Assembly (NCBI GenBank): GCA_029339505.1
Contig: JAQISU010000132.1
Location: 5,822,501 to 5,886,500, forward strand
DNA: 64,000 nucleotides
DNA from: Unio delphinus
Lineage: Eukaryota > Mollusca > Bivalvia > Unionida > Unionidae
Direction: 5' to 3'
Shown here: positions 34,251 to 44,889 of the stretch, one piece after another
Layout: the number at the start of each line of letters is the position of its first letter
How positions within the stretch are numbered: position 1 is the stretch's first letter
Notes under the pieces: model-generated
Seen by the model: only the letters and a program-made list of their open reading frames with translations
The model's database searches: none
Told to the model about the DNA's origin: nothing
Made by a program: the position numbers and the translations under genes

Positions 34251-35273
34251 TTGTGCGATAGAAAGTTATATAACTAATAAATAACTAATACAACTTTTAT
34301 AATGATCTCTCGGTCTTTATCATGCCTTGCTTAAACTATTCTAATATAACAAAGACTCGGTTAACAGATGAAATCCAGAAGAAAGAAGAAAAAAAAAAGA
34401 ATAAAATTACCGATACAATCTTTTGTTTCCATTGAGATTTAATTACATTTAATGTATTCGCTTTCCCAGCGCAGTTGAATTGTCATTGCAACGTTAAATC
34501 AATCCAACGTTACGTTTTGCTCGTCTCCGTAATGCTTACACAATGCTGCGAGCACTGCGCGCGCATCTACCATTTGATTAGAGGGAACGCTGTTCACTTT
34601 ATATATATCGTCGCATCTTAGTATCGTGGTATGCCTATTGTTGCGACATTTGAACTTTTTCTCCAGTGATATCACCATTTATTACATCTGAACATCCTAT
34701 AAAATCATGCTATTCTGGTAACTATTCTTGGCCCAAAAAAATTGTAGATTTTCTTATATGTAAATTTTAAGTAATTGTTCCAACCCAGTTCACAGCCATG
34801 CTATTGCACTTTCCTGTCGTAAAGTTGTTCCGCGCACGTCTACAAATCATCTCCTTCACAACTGAAACTATATTAGCAGAACGGGTGGCAAGCATGATGC
34901 TCTTGAATAAAAGTTGTCATCTAACTTCAGACGGGCCCGTTAAGTGTGTCTGAATGAGGGATGGGTGTATACTCGAACTCGTGATCTTTGTCGGTATTTG
35001 TTCTTAGAAATTAATATCAATGCATATTAATAAACCTTGTCATTCCTTCAAAACAAAAAAGGTGTTTTCTATACGCGATACATAAACTTCAGCTTACGGG
35101 AGTTGGGGCTTACCATAAATATGCCATGTACTGTAAGATAACACAGCATTCATTGATCATTCAGGCGGTGGACTCTGAGCAAGACGGACCGGTCTTCACA
35201 CGGCAATGCGAGCTGAGAGGCGGACAGTGAGAAAAGGCGCCGATTAGGACTGGACCAAGAATGCAGCCATACG
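34251..35273. other. Gene-free stretch
   Basis: A mostly unique-looking sequence with a modest CpG-containing patch near 34490-34590. No coding frame or repeat is recognised. Confidence 0.4.
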
Positions 35274-35727
35274 GCCATACACCACAATTAATTTTACTAT
35301 ATGTTCTCTACATATATTTCTCAGCACTGACCTTTCCACAGTGTGACAATCAATACAAATCATATGAAAATCTAAAATACCCCCAAAGATGACTTCACGG
35401 TGAAATTCTTGTCAAGGGTTGACCGGCATTTTTTTGAGCTGCTGCACTGTAAACATAACAGCATGTACACAGACCACATATTTCACTTCCGGATCATCAC
35501 CAAGGCCTTATTACTCCATGTGCACTGTCGCCAAATTATACACTGACAACCACTCTCTCTGCTCATATTCTCAAGAATAAACAATTACCTTTAAATCCCT
35601 ACCAAATATGCATCAATATAACTCTTCTATCACCACCAAAATGAGAGAGGAAAAAATGTTCTAAAAATAGACTGGAACTAAGGATACTGAACTGGAAGTA
35701 TTAATTGTGATGTGATTCCATACGAGC
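35274..35727 (+). repeat. Dispersed repeat, about 454 bp, inverted partner at 40374
   Basis: It is homologous over its whole length to the reverse complement of 40374-40834. Shared blocks include ACACCACAATTAATTTTAC, TTCTCAAGAATAAACAATTA-like sequence, and GATTCCATA at the right end. Within this copy ACACCACAATTAAT on the left and, reverse-complemented, ACATCACAATTAAT on the right form an approximate terminal inverted repeat, suggesting a MITE-like element. Confidence 0.75.
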
Positions 35728-36080
35728 AGCCAGGTATCCGGTGTAGTGTACGGAATACCCCACTGAAACGACCTACAGCTAAGCTCCGTAGAAGATTTAT
35801 TCTACAAGACTTGGAGAACAAAGGAAAATGGCGAGCAACCACGTGGAAATCAAAATGGCGGCCCTGAACGAGGTATCACAACAAGTTTGGACTTTACCAA
35901 CTGTGATACACAACAGCTGAGTGCGGCGGGGCTTAAAGAAAGAAAGAAACAGTGGATTGCTAACAACGTCACCTGAAAAATTTCTTGAAGAATTGTGGAG
36001 CTAAAAGGAAAACAGGCGGCACCATCGAGAAAATCTGATGCCGCTAACCTACTGCAACGCTGAACAGACGTCCCGGAGCA
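35728..36080. other. Spacer left of the foldback structure
   Basis: It contains AAAATGGCGGCCCTGAACG and AAAATGGCGAGCAACCA, which have weak inverted counterparts to the right of the foldback (about 37510 and 37725). This suggests that the inverted structure once extended further. No gene. Confidence 0.35.
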
Positions 36081-37320
36081 AGATGTATATAGCTGAAATT
36101 GCCATTATTTCATTTGCCTGAATGATAAATAGGGTTCTCAATTGGTTACGAGAAACCCTCTTCGAACAATCTCTATCAGAAAAATCTAATTTGATCATTT
36201 TCGGTACCTCCGCATTCAAAATTCATAACCAAAACTACCTAACAGTGACTACACTTTTATATGTTGCATAGACATATTAATTCTTTAAATTGTTAGGGAC
36301 ATACTATATGTACGCTAATGTACTAGCATTTTAGAACGATAGGGTGTTAAATAAAAATTCTACGACTTATTTATTTGATTCAATTGCACAGGTGGCTAAC
36401 ACAATATTGGGTTTTTATTTTGTCCATTCTACAACTGGACTGAATTTGACATAAGTACGGCTTCTGCGTTTTAGGTGTGGGCGGCGTACGTGGCTGTTGC
36501 TGTCTTGCTCTTTGCGTGTACGACATCGGCTGGCGACCCTTTCCTGGACCTTTGCCTCGCTTGATTGATTGATTTGATTTGCTTAAGGTGACTCGTCCTC
36601 GTAGGCTCTTGTCACTGTTTTATCCTTCAATAGAAGGTTAATTAATGTATCCTGAGGGTGGGAATAGTGCCGCGCACCCTGCAGGCGCTTATGTGCTCAT
36701 AGAGCACTAATTAATTGGGCCGTCACGTCGGGACAATTATTGAACTGTCGCTGTGTGATTGTAAGGCCACTTGGTGGGTAGGAATAGAACCTACACACAC
36801 CCACCAATCAGTTATTCTGTAGTTGCCTAACCATCTGCAATAGCAGTAAGGAAAAGCGAGAGAAAAATAGTTTTCTCATATCGCCTGTGTCTGCGTAGTT
36901 GTTGGACGTGCAATCACGTGGAGTTACTGCAGTCAGGTAGCAAGGGAGGCGAAGAGCCAAGCACGCGCTCGTGCGTCAAATCCAGTCCAGTTGTACTAAT
37001 GGACAGCCTAACAACCAATAATGTGTAAGCCACCTGTGCAATTAGCCAAATATCTGAGTTGTAAATCTTTATTTATCATCCTATCAAAAAGGAACTAGTA
37101 CGTAAGCGTATATGCTAACTCCCTAAAAATTTAGAATTAAAATGTCTAAGCGACATATGATAGTGTAGTCAATGGTAGGTGATTTTGGTTATAAATTTGT
37201 TGAAGGCGGTGCCAATAAGGTCAAATTAGTCTTTTCAGGGTAAATTAGTCAAAGAGGGGTACTCGAAACCAAATGAGTCCCCTATTTTTCAAGCAACGAT
37301 AATAATGGCTATGTACATCT
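36081..37320. mobile_element. Foldback structure with about 350-bp inverted arms
   Basis: The left arm 36081-36450 and right arm 36975-37320 are diverged inverted repeats. Matching landmarks (left / right reverse-complemented) include AGATGTATATAG / AGATGTACATAG, GATAAATAGGGTTCTCA / AAAAATAGGGGACTCA, TCTAATTTGATC / ACTAATTTGACC, ATTGCACAGGTGGCTAACAC / ATTGCACAGGTGGCTTACAC, and ACAACTGGACTGAATTTGAC / ACAACTGGACTGGATTTGAC. The loop of about 520 bp is CpG-richer. It resembles a foldback or long-TIR transposon remnant; no transposase is visible. Confidence 0.7.
36761..36879 (+). repeat. Inverted-repeat arm, partner at 38086-38207
   Basis: Shares GGTGGGTAGGAATAG, ACACACACCC, AGCGAGAGAAAA and TAGTTTTCTCA with the reverse complement of 38086-38207. 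This arm lies in the loop of the 36081-37320 foldback while its partner lies outside, so the two inverted pairs interleave rather than nest. Confidence 0.7.
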
Positions 37321-38085
37321 CTCCATTGTCTGTCTCTCCGTGTGGTCCGGTGATGGTCGCCATGTTTGTAGGGTATCCGTTTTTTCCATTATGCTGCTGG
37401 GTATCTGCGGTAGTATTTCACTGACTTGGCAATGACATCTCAATCCTTAGCAGTCCTGCAGAACTGTTGCCTTCATGTTTTGTCATCACCAGTCAGCGCG
37501 TCCCAGGTCCGCCATATTGTTTCTTTCTCCATGGCTGGTTACAATATGGTTCCAGTAGTACGATTTTATTGCGGTTCCTACATCCACAGTGGCCATGTTT
37601 TCTTCGAGTCGTAGGTGGTGAAAGCTATACCATAGTTTCCTTTCCAGTCCAGTCCCTGCCACAACACAAGTTTGGGACTTATGTGACTTTCTTGTTGAGT
37701 TAAAGATGGCTGCCATAACTTCCAGGTTTCCCGCCATTTTGGTCCCTGCCGCAGAACTAGTCCGGGAGTTACGAGACTTAATAGCAGTCTATTCTGTAGT
37801 CATCACCGCTGTACAACCCGTAGTCCTTTTCTGTAGTTGTGACCTGGCAATATCACAACATATGTCCTTAGCCAAAGCCCGGTATATCATCATGCTTAGA
37901 TCTACGTGGCACCTTGCTAAGCGCTAGGGAGACCAAACCACGCTTTTCTACAGCACTCTCATTGTGACATCACCAGGTCACCAGCTCCAGTAAAGCCGTC
38001 CTACCCGGTCCGCAGTCGCTGCTTGAATGATGATGATGTTTGCCTCGCTTTCCTCGACCGGTGCCTACATAGGAAAATAGCGAAG
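37321..38085. other. CpG-richer stretch, short frames, no recognised gene
   Basis: Frames of 62-83 codons exist on both strands (for example 37486-37737, minus, 83 codons) but show no domain and overlap each other. Repeated words such as ATGGCGG, GTCCCTGCCGCAG/GTCCCTGCCACAA and TTTGGGACTTATG/CCGGGAGTTACG hint at an internal duplication of about 120 bp (about 37620-37780). Confidence 0.35.
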
Positions 38086-38207
38086 TGAGAAAACTAATTT
38101 TCTCTCGCTATCCGTGCCATTGCACACTGTCTTTGCAACAAGCAATCCGATTGGTTGATAGGGTGTGTGTGTGTTGGTACTATTCCTACCCACCCAAAGG
38201 GGCTTAC
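38086..38207 (-). repeat. Inverted-repeat arm, partner at 36761-36879
   Basis: Reverse-complement homologue of 36761-36879; see that entry for the shared landmarks. It ends at the right near GGGGCTTAC. Confidence 0.7.
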
Positions 38208-38804
38208 GTCTATGTTGATAGTTACTTTTTAGTAATTCAACATAACGCCCAAATTAACAAGTGCACTAGTTTGCACAAATGCCCGTGGGGAAACCCTTCC
38301 CCATGGGAAAACCCTTCCCCATGGGAAAACTAAATGTCCAGCGTTATGCTGTATATAAATAGTGGAACATATGACCCTACGTGGCCGGCGTCCACTTAAA
38401 ACACTAAACTCAGTCAGTCAAGATAACACAGCAGTACTGAAGTGGATACTTTACATACAGTGGGAACATGCATTAAAGACACACCCACCCACCCATACGA
38501 ACGTTTATGGACAAGATTTTTCAGATCATCCTGAGAACGTTTACGGACACTGAGAATTTAACACGGAGAATATTGGGCAAGGGAAAGTTGGGTTTAATAA
38601 GAATGGAATGGGGGAGGTGACGATACCGTACTGGACATTTGCAACAATGTGACACGCGTCTGATCTAATTACGCGCTACTCTAGGTAGATACAAATACAA
38701 TCGAGATATATAACACACATACGTAGATTGATGAACATCGATCTATCACATATAAAAGATAAAATCGACTAAAAATGTTTAGGCAGGAGATTAACTGTTT
38801 TTGG
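38208..38804. other. Spacer with short 18-bp repeat and TATA-like motif
   Basis: ACCCTTCCCCATGGGAAA is repeated at about 38291-38330. A TATA-like TGTATATAAATAG lies at about 38351-38363, but no downstream gene is recognised. Confidence 0.4.
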
Positions 38805-39345
38805 AGTCCTTAAATAATCCAAGAGTGTAATTCTTAAAAAATTCAAGAATTAAATCCTTAAAAATCCAAGTGAACAACCTTATATAGTCCATGTGTGCAA
38901 TCCTTAAAAAATCCAAGAATGAAATCCTTAAAAATCCAAGTGAGCTACCCTATATAGTCCATGTGTGCAATCCTTAAAAAATCCAAGAATGAAATCCTTA
39001 AAAAATCCAAGTGAGCTACCTTATATAGTCCATGTGTGCAATCCTTAAAAATTCCAAGAATGAAATCCTTAAAAAATACAAGTGAGCTACCTTATATAGT
39101 CCATGTGTGCAATCCTTAAAAAATCCAAAGTGAGCTACCTGATATAGTTCATGTGTGCAACCCTTAAAAATCCAAGTTTGAAATTCTTAAAAAAATCCAA
39201 GTGAACCACCTTATATATTCTATGTGCGTAATCCTTAAATAATTCAAGTGAGCTACCTTATATAATCAAAGTGTACAATTCTTAAATAATCCATATATGC
39301 AATCCTTAAATTGCAAGTTTGCAATCTTTAAACAATCCAAGCTTA
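38805..39345. repeat. Minisatellite, about 24-bp subunits in about 71-bp higher-order units
   Basis: Subunits ATCCTTAAAAAATCCAAG, TGAGCTACCTTATATAGTCC and ATGTGTGCAATCC recur in a fixed order with about 71-bp spacing, and decay toward the right. It is related to the 24-bp array at 40845-41960. Confidence 0.85.
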
Positions 39346-39751
39346 CAGTTCGTAAGGACTCATAGTACTATTTCAGTTTCTATAATAACCCTGAGCAAAC
39401 ATCTCTTGATAAATAAAAAAAAATTCAGTAACTGAAACTTTTGGACTGCTTATGATCAATCTATATTTATCAGTACAGATGAATCCTGGATGTCAGCTTC
39501 TGTGAAGCGGAAAGGATATGAGCAGTGGCATTTTCTGGACCTGCATGTGTTTGAAATGTGTACTTTTAAATCCGCACCTAAGAGTCAGGTGCTACTTTTA
39601 GTAATGATTGTTCGAACTCAATACTATTAAAGAACTTAAATTCCATCAATATAAAAATGTCTATTTTTTTCATTTACAATTAGAATGAACATTCAAAAGA
39701 TTCTTTTTCTTGAAACAGCTTACATTATTAACCAATCCTTGTTAGCCAAAC

Positions 39752-39841
<90 letters not shown>

Positions 39842-40044
39842 TAATTTAGGTTCACCCATTTTCAGGTTGGTTTCCATTTTCCCATATCATTAGTACCGTG
39901 TGTCCTTAAATAATCTAAGTGTGCAATCGTTAAAAAATCCAAATGTTCAATCTTGAAATACCCCAAGCGTTAGATAAACCAAATATACATTCATTAAACA
40001 ATCCGACTGTGCTACCTTACTGTATATAGCACAAGTGTGAATGT
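39346..40044. other. Spacer with (AT)n and remnants of the 24-bp minisatellite
   Basis: (AT)n at 39753-39839. At about 39895-40035 there are degenerate minisatellite units (CCTTAAATAATCTAAGTGTG, AAAAATCCAAATGTTCAATC), showing that the arrays on either side were once continuous or repeatedly seeded here. Confidence 0.6.
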
Positions 40045-40348
40045 GATTATATTTTTAACGTAGTTTTAACAATTTCCCAGTCAAATCATGATGATGCCTG
40101 CAGTGTGTCAGTTTAAAGTGATGTCTACCACTGGGGCATCATGCCGCAGACATGTACCATGATGTTCCACCCAGCCACATTATATTGACACCAGGCCGAA
40201 CAGTCCTAATAAACATTTCCGTTCGTCTTTGGTATGACTCGACTAGAGTTCGAACCCACGACATCACACATCAGGGGCAGATGCTCTTCGAACCCACGAC
40301 ATCACACATCAGGGGCAGATGCTCTAACCTCTAGGTAAAGTGACCATC
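40045..40348 (-). mobile_element. tRNA-derived SINE, family A (copy 4), with 36-bp duplication
   Basis: The body runs from GATGATGCCTGCAGTGTGTC through ACTGGGGCATCATGCCGCAG to ACACCAGGCCGAACAGTCC. The head region holds two adjacent copies of a unit with TTCGAACCCACGACATCACA and CATCAGGGGCAGATGCTC (about 40248-40323), a local duplication covering the B box. Confidence 0.87.
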
Positions 40349-40373
40349 TGTAAATAATCCATGTGTGTACTCC

Positions 40374-40834
40374 TTATATGGAATCGCATCCCAATTAGTA
40401 TTTCTAGTTTAGTACCCCGTATGTAGTTCTAGTCTATTTTTAGAACATTTTTTTCCTCTCTCATTTTTTTTGGTGGTGATAAAAGTTATATTTATGCATT
40501 TTTGGTAGGGATTTGAAGGTAATTATTTATTCTTGAGAATATGAACTCAGAGAGTGATTGTCTGTGTGTATTTCATCGACAGTGCACAGTGAAGTAATAA
40601 GATCTTGGTGCTGATACGGAATTGAAATATGTGTTCTGTTTACATGCTGCTGTGTTTACAGTGCAGCATCTTAAAAAAATATGCCGGTGAACCTTTAAAA
40701 AGAACTTAACTGTGAATTCATCTTTGAAGGTATTTTAGATTAACATTCAATTTGTATTGATTGTCACACAATGAAAAGGTCAGTCCTGAGAAGTAAATGT
40801 AGAAAAAAAAATAGTAAAATTAATTGTGGTGTAC
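40374..40834 (-). repeat. Dispersed repeat, inverted copy of 35274-35727
   Basis: Full-length reverse-complement homologue of 35274-35727. Minisatellite-type sequence lies immediately on both sides (AAATAATCCATGTGTGTACT left, AAAAAATAATCC right), so it probably inserted into the array. Confidence 0.78.
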
Positions 40835-40844
40835 AATTAAAAAA

Positions 40845-41960
40845 TAATCCAATACTTAATCAGTTAAAGTATGCATTTGTTAAATACTGCAAGTGTACAA
40901 TTATTAAATGATCCAAGTGTACAATTATTAAATGATCCAAGTGTACAAATCTTAAATACTGCAAGTGTACAATTCTTAAATAATCCAAGTGTACAATTCT
41001 GAAAATAGTCTAAGTGTGCTACCTTAGATAAATAATCCAAGTGTACAATTCTTAAATAATCCAAGTGTACAATTCTTAAATAATCCAAGTGTACAATTCT
41101 TAAATAGTCCAAGTGTGCTACTTAATAATCCAAGTGTACAATTCTGAAATAATCCAAGTGTACAGTTCTTAAATAATCCAAGTGTGCTACCTTAAATAAT
41201 CCAAGTGTACAATTCATAAAAACTCCAAATGTACAAATCTTAAATACTCCAAGTGTACAATTCTTAAATAATCCAAGTGTACAATTATTAAATAATCCAA
41301 GTGTACAATTCTGAAATAGTCTAAGTGTGCTACCTTTGATAAATAATCCAAGTGTACAATTCTTAAATAATCCAAGTGTACAATCCTCAAATAGTCCAAG
41401 TGTGCTACCTTAATAATCCAAGTGTACAATTATGAAACAATCCAAGTGTACAGTTCTTAAATAATCCAAGTGTGCTACCTTAAATAATCCAAGTGTACAA
41501 TTCATAAATACTCCAAGTGTACAAACCTTAAATACTCCAAGTGTACAATTCTTACATAATCCAAGTGTACAATTCTTAAATAGTCCAAGTGTGCTACCTT
41601 AAATAATCCAAGTGTACAATTCTTAAAATTCTTAAATAATCCAAGTGTACAATTTTTAAACAGACCAAGTGTGCTACCTTAGATAAATAATCCAAGTGTA
41701 CAATTCTTAAATAATCCAAGTATGCATTTGTTAAATAATCCAAATGTGCAACCTTAAATAATCCAAGTGTACAGTTCTTGAATAATACAAGTGTGCTATT
41801 ATTAAATAGTCCAAGTGTGTTATTGTTAAATAGTCCAAGTGTACAATTCTTAAATAATTCATGTGTACAATTATTAAACAATCCAAGTGTGCTACCTTAA
41901 ATAATCCAAGTGTGCTACCTTAAATAATCCAGTGTACAATTCTTAAATTATCCAAGCGTG
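40845..41960. repeat. Minisatellite, 24 bp unit, about 45 copies
   Basis: The unit AAATAATCCAAGTGTACAATTCTT alternates with TGTGCTACCTTA-type variants. Because 24 is a multiple of three, minus-strand frames stay open and read as Asp-Tyr-Leu-Arg-Ile-Val-His-Leu repeats (40864-41112, 41214-41429, 41594-41881). These are by-products, not genes. The array ends about 570 bp upstream of the zinc-finger gene 3 ATG. Confidence 0.95.
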
Positions 41961-42532
41961 CAAGCTTGGAATTTGTCATGTATAGAGTCCACTCCCATCA
42001 TCACTACACACTTTCCTGCGGTGTCAATCTTAAAATCGTGTATATTGCATGTAGTGTGGGTTTATATATAGATTCATTTCCAAATTTATACAATTCGTTG
42101 TATATCAAAAATGCATTAAAAAATAATACAACACAAACACGCGTGCACACATCAAATCTTGCGCACTTCAAATAGAATGTTAAGTATGTTTCCGTTTAAT
42201 TCGTCCAAACTTTACTGTACAGATCAGTAGGTGCAACGTTCCCTAGTGCACGTGATGGGTATATTTACCATGAGCACCGGTTGTTCGCCATCTTGTTTTT
42301 TTTATGTGGCAATGAGATTTTTATTTTTAGTTCGTGTACATATTAAAGCAAAGAGCTCCGAACAAGAAGAACACGCGCTGTCCACTCCTTCCCTTAATAA
42401 GTTTGATGGTGTGCCTATGCCCTATCTCAAGACTAATATAACTGAGTAAATGTCCTACAGGGTGGCATAATCCTGAGATTATGTGTTATCCGCATTTTCG
42501 ACAAAAGGTCAACTAAGAATTAACTAAGTACA
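41961..42532 (+). other. Upstream region of zinc-finger gene 3
   Basis: A probable promoter and 5' UTR region. A splice-acceptor-like TGTCCTACAG ends near 42461, so an untranslated upstream exon is possible. A 72-codon frame at 42231-42449 has no recognisable domain. Confidence 0.4.
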
Positions 42533-43393
42533 ATGGATCTTCCTAACGGCGAATGCTTCCTGTCCACTTCCACGATGCCCATGATTCCAAAAGCTGAAGT
42601 TTCAGTTCCCCATGAGTCAGAGATTACCGAAGCACCTGTCACTTCCAGGAAGCCTGACCACAAATGGAAATTTGTTGGTGATTGTGCCTATTTGACCGAG
42701 AGGAAGCATTTCAAATGTGAATTTTGTGACAAGAAATTTGCAGAAAGTGGAAACTTAAAGAAACATATAAGAACACACACTGGAGAAAAACCATTCAAAT
42801 GTTTAGAATGCGGTAAACATTTTACTGAAAGCAGTCATCTAAAGAGACATTTGAGAGTGCATAGTGGGGAAAAGCCATACAGATGTGATGTATGTGGTCT
42901 GAATTTTAACCAGTCTGGTATCTTAAAAACGCATATGATTAAGCACACAGGGATAAAACCATACAAATGTGAATTATGTGGTAAATGTTTTAGTGGAAAT
43001 GGAAACTTAAAGATACACTTTAGAACTCACACAGGTTTTAAGCCGTACAAATGTGAAGAATGTGGACAAACATTTTGTGACAACGGAAACTTGAAAAAGC
43101 ACTTGAGAATACATTCAGGAGAAAGACCGTATGAATGTCAAGAATGTGGAAAGAAGTTTAATCACAACGGAAATCTCAAAGAGCACATGAGAATTCATTT
43201 TAAAAATAAACCATATAAATGTGACTATTGTAATAAAATGTTTAATCACCATGGTAACCTCAAAGAACACACAAGAGTACATACAGGAGAAAAACCATTC
43301 AAATGTGAATTTTGTGATCAAGCTTTTAGCCAGAGTGGAAGTATGAAGAGGCACATAGTGAAGCAGCATCAGATCAAACACAATGACAATTAA
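42533..43393 (+). CDS. C2H2 zinc-finger protein, 8 fingers (gene 3)
   Basis: This 286-residue protein has a non-finger N-terminus of about 59 residues (Ser/Thr/Pro/Glu-rich) and eight tandem C2H2 fingers (about residues 60-279). Linkers are TGEKP-like except FKNKP between fingers 6 and 7. Helix -1/3/6 residues are E/N/K, E/H/R, Q/I/T, G/N/I, D/N/K, H/N/E, H/N/E and Q/S/R. Asn at helix position 3 in five fingers, four of them consecutive, is unusual and by the general recognition rules favours adenine at the middle base of each triplet. Fingers 6 and 7 share the helix core HGNLKE/NGNLKE, suggesting duplication. An in-frame TAA 12 nt upstream, A at -3 and G at +4 support the start. The frame is intact and intronless. 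Nuclear DNA binding is inferred from the family; no KRAB, SCAN or ZAD module is seen. A polyadenylation signal lies about 80 bp downstream. Confidence 0.93.
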   Translation: MDLPNGECFLSTSTMPMIPKAEVSVPHESEITEAPVTSRKPDHKWKFVGDCAYLTERKHFKCEFCDKKFAESGNLKKHIRTHTGEKPFKCLECGKHFTESSHLKRHLRVHSGEKPYRCDVCGLNFNQSGILKTHMIKHTGIKPYKCELCGKCFSGNGNLKIHFRTHTGFKPYKCEECGQTFCDNGNLKKHLRIHSGERPYECQECGKKFNHNGNLKEHMRIHFKNKPYKCDYCNKMFNHHGNLKEHTRVHTGEKPFKCEFCDQAFSQSGSMKRHIVKQHQIKHNDN

Positions 43394-43473
43394 ATCGCAG
43401 AAATAAGATGGTCAGATAACCATATTGAGGTAGAAGATGAGCAAAAACAATGGTATTATTAATGTCATTGACC

Positions 43474-43479
43474 AATAAA
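43474..43479 (+). promoter_or_regulatory. Candidate polyadenylation signal of gene 3
   Basis: AATAAA 80 bp after the stop codon of the gene at 42533-43393, on the correct strand. Confidence 0.45.
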
Positions 43480-44889
43480 CTGAGGAAGAAGAAGAGATAA
43501 GAAAAACAGAAATACCAGCTGTAACAATATGACACCAACATATTCATAGCTATGAGGTTATTTGAGAAACTTCTAATGACAGCATTTGTTTGTTAATGAA
43601 GACATCTCACAACTGCAATGAGTTTGGTTACACTGCATTATGTTGACATTAACAACCTGTATATAATTAACAACCTTGTTGGAATTTTTCATTTTTGTAA
43701 CACGCATTTAGGATTGTTTCAAAATGAATTAAATGTATTGTTTTTTAATAGCTGTAGGATAGGTTGTAAATAATCATATACAGTTAAGCAAAAGTAAAGC
43801 TTATTATTAGTCTGCATGACTAATAATAAGTCAGATTATTATCAACTTACAGATGGCAATGTACCAGCCATATGTATCTTACCAGACTGGGAAAGATAAA
43901 GGTATTTTTTAATGAATGAGAACCTTTTATAAAAATGGAGCTTATTGAATTCTTGATTGTTATAGCTATTCATTTATGATTTTCAGTCTGGAAAAGTCTG
44001 CATTTTTCATTTAGATATTGTGAAACTTTTTTTTATTGTTTCATTACATTAGGACAATTATTATTAAACAGGCAGGCTGAACTGTTTGTTGCAATGAACT
44101 TTCATTTCAAGTTAGGCTTACACAGGGTAATTCTGTCTTTCATCTAATTGGAATGTGATTTGCTGTAAATTAACCATGATTTTTTTTGGGAACAACTAAA
44201 AAAAAAACAGATTAACAAGGCATGCAGACATGGCGTGGTGTTTAAAAGTACACTTGGTGGACTGGAATAGGCAAATTCAGTGCACAGTGGACGATATAGT
44301 TGTAATTAGTTGTGATGTTAACAAGAGAGGTCTTTTCTAAATTACAAAAGACGAGCCATGCTGCCATTTCAATTATAGCCGAATCGCAACAAATCATGTT
44401 TTGACGTGTTTTACCAGTATAAAAGATGCAGAACAAGAAAGTCATAAATTTAAATAGTAATATTGTGATGGAATTCCAGAACTCAATCTTGAACTTTAAT
44501 TTGTCTCATGCGTTAGTAGGTAGGTTTGAAATACTGGATGTACATTTTTTGTTAAAGGATTTAAATGAATCATTGTATCGAATGTGAGCAGTAAGTGGGT
44601 TCCATATTTTGTCCCAGAATACAGTAGACTTCTTTGAAAAGTGTTGTTACTTGTACTCACACATGTACTCTGGATCATCATTTATAAAGCATTTAAAATC
44701 CAGAACTTCTTTCAGAAAGTATGGTTTCTTAGCATTTTTTAATCACTTTGATTTTAAAAGCATGGCTGATGATGATGCACCATGCTAGTAGGAACTTTTC
44801 ATCTTTTGAAAAAAAATAACATGCATATTGAGACTTTTTTGGATTATTGATTTTCTATATGACTCATATGGCATAAATTGAATCACAAT
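43480..44889. other. Gene-free 3' flank of gene 3
   Basis: AT-rich sequence with a near-palindrome around TTATTATTAGTC / GACTAATAATAA (about 43801-43831). Short frames on the minus strand (44242-44445, 44496-44681) have no domains. Confidence 0.45.

Noticed and set aside
37486..37737. 83-codon minus-strand frame as a gene
   Set aside because: No domain, overlaps plus-strand frames of similar size, and lies next to inverted-repeat debris.
38351..38363. TATA-box promoter
   Set aside because: The motif is isolated; no transcript, LTR boundary or gene can be linked to it.
40864..41881. Minus-strand leucine/aspartate-rich repeat frames
   Set aside because: They follow from a 24-bp (8-codon) minisatellite; three separate frames are broken by unit-length changes and there is no gene context.
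43115..43381. Minus-strand frame opposite gene 3 (and similar frames opposite genes 1 and 2)
   Set aside because: Shadow frames created by the periodic zinc-finger codons on the other strand.
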